Source: Daphnia pulex
Lineage: Eukaryota > Arthropoda > Branchiopoda > Diplostraca > Daphniidae
DNA length: 64,000 bases
NCBI RefSeq assembly: GCF_021134715.1
Contig: NC_060019.1
Coordinates: 6,572,001-6,636,000 of the forward strand
Reading direction: 5' to 3'
Shown here: piece by piece, positions 58,442 to 64,000 of the stretch
Position numbering within the stretch: the stretch's first letter is position 1
Layout: the number at the start of each line of letters is the position of its first letter
Program-made: the position numbers and the translations under genes
The notes under the pieces: model-generated
Told to the model about the DNA's origin: nothing
Database searches by the model: none
The model's input: the letters and a program-made list of their open reading frames with translations, nothing else

Positions 58442-59120
58442 CAGTTACAACAGCCTCAGAAACCTTCAGTGACTTCGTTTTTCAATACTTTCTTATCATG
58501 TATGTGTGTACGTGTTATGTAAATAGCCTTTATTTTGCATTCTGAAAATTAGATATTTGTTAAGATGTTAAAGCCATCTAGGAGTCACTTTCACTTGTGA
58601 AACTTAAAAGGAAGTTAATATGAGATTTTTAATTCATAATTATTTCATGGTGATAGGATCCCATTAGATAATAGGATTGTAAGAAATTTTTTAAGCATTT
58701 TTAAGCGGCGCGAGCTTCATCAAATTACCAGCTTCGTTATGACGGTGCTATGTACACGCAAGATTCTTTTTCTTGTTTTTCCCAACTATCAATCTTAAGC
58801 TAAGTTGGCCGATATTGCCTACCAAAAAAATCAGTAAAGTGTGTTGGGAAAAGATCAGATATAGATATCGTATAATTTTCTTTTATCTCATGAAAAAAAA
58901 AAAAGATAAAAAAAAGATAGGCTATAAAATTTTCGTTATCTTATCTTATCTTATTTTATCTGGAGCAAAACACTGATAATTGCTGATAATTGGATTTCAG
59001 AACTTTCCGTACTCTTAAGAAGCACGTTTCAATCGTCATTTGAAAAAAAAGTTCCGGGGGGACCTCTAGATACGAAAATACAAGTAAATAGAGAAATCTT
59101 GTCAAATGGAGAAATTATTT
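58442..59120. other. Intergenic DNA after CNTD1-like gene
   Basis: 3' flank with no exon. An A/G-rich strand (AAAGATA units) and a T/C-rich strand (CTTATCTTATC units) at about 58895-58960 can pair as a long imperfect hairpin around a TATAAAAT segment. Nothing else seen. Confidence 0.45.
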
Positions 59121-59126
59121 TTTATT
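59121..59126 (-). terminator. Polyadenylation signal of the LRR gene
   Basis: AATAAA on the minus strand, 23 bp past the TGA stop at 59151-59149. Confidence 0.5.
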
Positions 59127-59587
59127 TCAAATTGCCTTAAACAATAGATCAAAATTCGCCTCTCCGGCGTTTCCATATGTACCCGCCTAAATATATTTCT
59201 CTGCGATAACTCTTGAGAATAAAATTGAAGCGCCAATTTTTCTTAATCCAAATCGCTGTATCGTTCCAATTGGCGATATCGTCACGTGTAATTCTGGAAA
59301 CCGATTGCTCACTGCAACTCACAATGATTTCTCTTAAAGGATTCAATTCTTGCAGAAAAATTTCAATCCCGTTTTTAGTGACAGAGTTACAGTTAGAGAT
59401 ATACAAATGTTCGAGATTACGAAATGAATGAAGATTAGAAACTCTGTGGAAGACATTATCATTGAGTGCATCACAGCGTAACAAGCCTACGTATAAAAGT
59501 GAAGGAGATGCCAACAGTGCAACAAGGTCTTCAGACGAAATCGTCAAGTAGCCTATAATTAGTTTTTTAAGATTGTTTAGTCTAGGT

Positions 59588-59595
59588 CTCTCTAC
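59588..59595. repeat. Target-site duplication CTCTCTAC, left copy
   Basis: Equals 61769-61776 and flanks the foldback element. Frame continuity of the LRR exon supports this boundary. Confidence 0.8.
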
Positions 59596-61768
59596 CAGGC
59601 TGGTCGCGCACTATCTCGTCTATGCTTAGCGAAGAATCGCACCGTCGCTTTTTCTACTGAGGAAAGTCGACTCTTATCGACTATCTATAAGAGTCGACTT
59701 CTCCATTAGAGTGTGCCTTTTTTAATGCTAGCTTGTATTTTTGTAGATTATTGTATTTAATCGTTTGAATGTAGGGTTTGAATGTATAACGTTTGCAGAA
59801 TAAATTTATTTCAAATTCACTCGTGTGTATTTTTTATGAACGGTTGATTTTAAAGGTAAATTAAAAAAAGGTGATGCTCTCACTTGGTACTGGTTGCTGG
59901 ACTAGTGATGCTTAGGATACATTACAAAAGTGGTACATGAATATACATAACTGAAGCTTTATTTAATTAAAACGTTAACAGCATTTGTTAATATATATTT
60001 AGATCTGATTTAATCTAGATTGCGACGAATCGCACAGTCACCTTTTCTACTGAGGAAAGTCGATTCTTATCGACTAGTCTATGAGAGTCGACTAGTCTAT
60101 TTGAGTGTGCCTTTTTGATAGCTAGTTTGTAATTATTATAGTATTAAATCGTTTGAATCCAGGGTTTAAATATAAAAACGTTTGCAAAATACTTTTATTC
60201 TTAATTTTTGTGTGTATAGTTGTACAATGTGGTACAACTTGTTATTCTCAACGCTACATAAGTAATTGATCGCCCCGCCCCCCTCCCCGCAGTTAAATAC
60301 ACATGCGTGTGTTCATATTTCGCTTATTCTGATTTCAAATTTTGATTCAGCGAAAAAAGTTGAATAAAAGTTGTAATTTTAATTAATTTTCGTGGTTCAG
60401 CCGCATAGTAGCGTGCGTGAAAATAAAAATTCGTTCGCAGTTGAATACACATGCGTATGTTCATATTACGCGTATTTTGACTTCGAATTTCGATTCAGCG
60501 TAAAAAGTTGATTAAGATTTGTAATTTTCATTTATATTGGTGGTAGCCTGCGGGAGTTATTGGTTTACGACACTTTTTTTTTAGAAAAAAAAAGCGCAGT
60601 AACTCGCTTACTGTAACAGGGCGGACTTTTTTCAGGAAAAAATTTGATCGCCAAAAACTAAATCCCGCAGGCTACTACCAAAATGAATGAAAATTACACG
60701 TCTAACTCAACTTTTGACGCTGAATCGAAATATCGGGTCAGAATTAGCCTAAAATGAACACACGATGTGTAATTAACTGCAAACGAATTTTTACTTTCAC
60801 GCACGCTACTATGCGGCTGAACCACGAAAATTAATTAAAATTACAACTTTTATTCAACTTTTTACGCTGAGTCGAAATTTGAAGTCAGAATAAGCGTAAT
60901 ATGAACATACGCATGTGTATTCAACTGCGAACGAATTTTTATTTTCACGCACGCTACTATGCGGCTGAACAACGAAAATTAATTAAAATTACATTTCTAA
61001 GTCAACTTTTTCGCTGAATCAAAATTTGAAATCAGAATAAGCGAAATATGAACACACGCATGTGTATTTAACTGCGGGGAGGGGGGCGGGGCGATCAATT
61101 ACTTATGTAGCGTTGAGAATAACAAGTTGTACCACATTGTACAACTATACACACAAAAAATAAGAATAAAAGTATTTTGCAAACGTTTTTATATTTACAC
61201 CCTGGATTCAAACGATTTAATACTATAATAATTACAAACTAGCTATAAAAAAGGCACACTCAAATGGACTAGTCGACTCTCATAGACTAGTTGATAAGAA
61301 TCGACTTTCCTCAGTAGAAAAAGTGACTGTGCGATTCGTCGCAATCTAGATTAAATCAGATCTAAATATATAATAACAAATGCTGTTAACGTTTTAATTA
61401 AATAAAGCTTCAGTTATGTATATTCATGTACCACTTTTGTAATGTATCCTAAGCATCACTAGTCCAGCAACCAGCACCAAGTGAGAGCATCACCTTTTTT
61501 TAATTTACCTTTAAAATCAACCGTTCATAAAAAATACACACGAGTGAATTTGAAATAAATTTATTCTGCAAACGTTATACATTCAAACCCTACATTCAAA
61601 CGATTAAATACAATAATCTACAAAAATACAAGCTAGCATTAAAAAAGGCACACTCTAATGGAGAAGTCGACTCTTATAGATAGTCGATAAGAGTCGACTT
61701 TCCTCAGTAGAAAAAGCGACGGTGCGATTCTTCGCTAAGCATAGACGAGATAGTGCGCGACCATGTTG
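59596..61768. mobile_element. Large foldback element (2,173 bp) with repeat-bearing arms
   Basis: A long inverted repeat: the left arm (about 59601-60555) is mirrored in the right arm (about 60663-61763) around a centre near 60600. The arms carry tandem sub-repeats. An outer unit (GAATCGCAC..., with AAAGTCGA and GAGTCGAC parts) occurs twice per arm, 393 bp apart on the left (59634 and 60027). An inner unit of about 147 bp occurs twice in the left arm and three times in the right, which explains the unequal arm lengths. Ends read CAGGCTGGTCGCGCAC and, on the other strand, CAACATGGTCGCGCAC. It is flanked by an 8-bp duplication. No coding frame is seen, so it is non-autonomous. The 8-bp duplication and CA ends are compatible with a hAT- or P-type mobiliser, but that is inference. 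Confidence 0.85.
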
Positions 61769-61776
61769 CTCTCTAC
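61769..61776. repeat. Target-site duplication CTCTCTAC, right copy
   Basis: Second copy of 59588-59595. It is followed without any gap by the 9-bp target duplication of the next element. Confidence 0.8.
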
Positions 61777-61785
61777 TTCGGTTTC
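61777..61785. repeat. Target-site duplication TTCGGTTTC, left copy
   Basis: Nine bases equal to 62874-62882, flanking the 1,088-bp inverted-repeat element. Confidence 0.85.
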
Positions 61786-62873
61786 GGGTGTTACTAAACT
61801 ATGGAATTGGAACTTCCAAAATGGAAGTATAAACTCTGGAATTCAACCGAAAACTATGGAATCCACTAGGTGGCGTTAGGTGTCTCAAACACTGGAAGTA
61901 GGAGCCTAAAGTATGAAAGTAGACGAAAAATATGGAATTCCAAAATTGAACACAGAATTTAAAAAAAAAATGGAACACGAATTAAATTCTTCAATTTTTA
62001 TAGTTTATTATTATTCAACACAACATAATGAATTTATATATGTTAAGAAAGACCAAGCAAATACAGAAAAATATGATTGCATATAAATAAAAGGTATGGA
62101 GGCGACCGTAGAACTCCAAAGACAGAAGAACTCCACCGACAATAGAACCCCAATATTTTAAATAATTTAAAAAAATTTCTTTGTATGCGTCAGTAGAACT
62201 CCGACGAAAGTAGAAATCCAAACACATATGAACTTCTTTTTTATATTATTTTAAATACCCGACAATAGAACTCCACTACGCGACAATAGAATTCCAATTA
62301 ATTCTTTAATTATTTTCGAGTGATAATTATTAAAGTTCTATTATCGGACATGAACAAAACTTAAAAAATTATGGCCGCCCATTTGAAAATTGTGCGTACT
62401 GATTCCCCCTCTCTAAAGCATGATTTTTCTCCCTGGAGAATAAGTCACTAACCTTCTTAACTCACCCAATTTCAGAGGTGCGATTTAAAAAATAAATTTT
62501 TCAAAATAAAAATATATAAATTCCTTAGTTTATTCAGCTTTCCTTATATTTTACAAAAAAGTTGTAGGACAAGCAAAAAAAATCTAAAAAAATAGAACAA
62601 TATGTGGGTTGGGCAGTATTGGTGGCACTTTTGTAAATAAATATGAATATGAAATGTGTATGCCATCTAGTGCCACAAAAAAAAATAAAATGTGAATTTT
62701 TAGAATTTTTAGTTGAATTCCATTAATTTTTGGAAGTTTTATTTCCATATTTTAGACGGCAGAAATTTTGCTAAAATCTGGAAAGTCGGCCCTTGAATTC
62801 CATAGTTTTCGATCAAATTCCAGATTTTATACTTCCATTTTGGAAGTTCCAATTCCATAGTTTAGTAACACCC
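61786..62873. mobile_element. Non-autonomous inverted-repeat DNA transposon, 1,088 bp
   Basis: Ends GGGTGTTACTAAAC and its complement. The first 48 bases match perfectly in inverted orientation, and similarity continues to about 80. Nine-base target duplications flank it; 9 bp and a G-rich start are typical of Mutator-like elements, so a MULE relative is the best guess. The interior contains no coding frame but repeats a motif like ACAATAGAACTCCA several times around 62098-62300. It interrupts the LRR exon directly next to the foldback element. Confidence 0.82.
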
Positions 62874-62882
62874 TTCGGTTTC
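62874..62882. repeat. Target-site duplication TTCGGTTTC, right copy
   Basis: Read on the minus strand this encodes Glu-Thr-Glu in the LRR frame. Partner of 61777-61785. Confidence 0.85.
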
Positions 62883-64000
62883 AATATACCGCTGATGAGT
62901 CGTCTTACAACAGTAAAGAGTCAAGGATTCCAGATTTGAGCAAAACTTGGTAATGACCGGGAAATGGACAACAACAAAAAATTCAAACCTGAGGTTCTTG
63001 AGAGTTGAGAGTGTATCCAAATTTTTTCAGAAGTGGAACACGCCATCAAACGTCAGTCCTCTTTCGATTCGAATTTCTGTTCTATGTAATGGTTCAGGTA
63101 TAGCATGTTGAACTTGAATAGTGTAGAGTTTTTCCAGTGATAGCAAGCTCAAAAGTTCACTGTCTTTCAATCCTTCTCTCCAAATAGCTAGATTAACCTC
63201 CGTTACATTAGGACACAGCAACACAGATTGTTGCAGGCTACCACTTTTGTAGACCGTTTCTTTGACAACATATAGGGTCGACAAGGAATATTTAGGAAGA
63301 TCAATTTTGTTGTCTGTTGCAGATTGAGCGATTTCAGCCAAGCCCTCTAGGAGATATTCATGGCAAAATGCCCTTAACTGGGGTAAATTGTCGAGAGCCA
63401 ATTGAATTCCTTTGGTTGTTACTTTGTTGCATCTCTCCAGATTTAGTTTGCGGATGGACTTGCAATTTCCAATCACGCACAAGTTTCTAATTCCTTCATC
63501 CGTCACCTCGCCACGTTTGGCATAAAGCTCCCTTAAAGAGAATATTTAAAAACTAATTAAATCCATTCAATCTAAATTAATATACCGGTTGATTTCTTAC
63601 CTTAAATCTGGACAATGTTTACCAATGAGATGCAAGCAATCGTCGTCTGCTTCAGTAAACGAAACATCCAGTATTCGAAGTTTTGTAAATTTAGGAATGA
63701 AGTTAAAATTTCCTTTATTACATATATACTGGTAATAATGGCATGTAGAAGAATCTAGTTGCAACGTTTCAAAGTTCTAAAATGTCAACAGAAAAGATAG
63801 ATATTATAAATAGAATCTCGAGTCTGCCGCAATACTTTTGGTACCTTTGTTTCTTGTTTCACCGGATTTTTTATTGTAGCCAAATAAAGAACATCAGAAA
63901 TATCAGTGCCTTTCTCCATCCTACTGAGATCCAAAGTGTGAAAATGAGGAATCATCGACAGCTCAAGGAGCGGTTATGTTCTGAATGTTGTCAGAAATTC

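Larger units (their letters stand above)
59149..64000 (-). pseudogene. Leucine-rich-repeat (FBXL/AMN1-like) gene split by two transposons
   Basis: The minus-strand gene runs off the right edge. Exons: from about 63990 to 63845, 63776-63601, then one long exon starting at 63531. The product is a ladder of Leu-rich repeats with the TDEGIRNLC, IRKLNLERC and KVTTKGIQLAL pattern of the FBXL/AMN1 class (substrate recognition in SCF ubiquitin ligases by family knowledge; no F-box seen in this part). The long exon is cut by two transposons between 62873 and 59596. Its last part is 59587-59149, ending WKRRRGEF and stop. Leaving out both elements and one target copy each, the frame is continuous from IETE on one side into the next repeat (NNLKKLI). 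An in-frame TGA at 63029-63027, where Trp would fit, already interrupts the exon. It therefore looks non-functional in this haplotype. Confidence 0.8.

Noticed and set aside
58895..58960. AAAGATA/TATCTTATC inverted tract as an RNA hairpin gene
   Set aside because: It is a low-complexity imperfect repeat; pairing is expected from composition alone.
63974..63976. Second in-frame stop (TAA) in the right-most LRR exon
   Set aside because: An AG acceptor (TTGAG) lies downstream of it, so the TAA may be intronic. The exon start cannot be decided at the window edge.

Overview
The window looks like nuclear DNA of an arthropod, most likely a branchiopod crustacean such as Daphnia. The evidence is the protein-coding genes split by short introns (mostly about 65-100 bp, GT-AG), tandem secreted serine-protease homologues, a small secreted C-type lectin, a KLF-type zinc-finger factor and a BEL/Pao LTR retrotransposon. 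The species call is inference; no marker gene fixes it.

Layout. Bases 1-15,796 and about 17,400-33,000 are gene-poor and low-complexity: GAA/CTT, CAT, CAG, CT and GT microsatellites, long purine or pyrimidine strands and poly-A/T. The only convincing gene there is a Krueppel-like factor on the minus strand (15,797-17,406; exon 1 codes just six residues). It has a promoter-like cluster about 0.6 kb upstream (perfect CRE palindrome, CCAAT box, GA repeat). Near 33 kb the texture changes to ordinary AT-rich sequence with short-intron genes and transposons.

From 33 to 46.6 kb: a 968-bp near-perfect foldback hairpin (34,759-35,726); a decayed SLC35A nucleotide-sugar-transporter remnant (minus, 36,306-37,262); two tandem plus-strand genes for secreted proteins with two serine-protease-like domains each, all four lacking a complete catalytic triad; and a convergent C-type lectin gene (minus, 43,580-44,492). 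The first protease-homologue gene carries a 1-nt frameshift.

From 46.6 to 58.4 kb: a cyclin-fold gene resembling CNTD1, which in other animals acts in meiotic crossover maturation, is present as two overlapping partial copies flanking a 7.8-kb BEL/Pao element. The left copy reads straight through the element's target site (empty site) and is then cut into a piece of gag. The right copy starts exactly at the 5-bp target duplication. The duplicated blocks look identical to the base, so this is either a very recent rearrangement or two haplotypes (empty and occupied) concatenated in assembly.

From 59.1 kb to the end: a minus-strand leucine-rich-repeat (FBXL/AMN1-like) gene is broken in one coding exon by two different transposons inserted directly next to each other: a 2.17-kb foldback element with an 8-bp duplication and a 1,088-bp inverted-repeat element with a 9-bp duplication. 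Discounting both elements and one copy of each duplication leaves the reading frame exactly continuous. An in-frame TGA lies upstream in the same exon. No rRNA, tRNA, CRISPR or other RNA gene was recognised.
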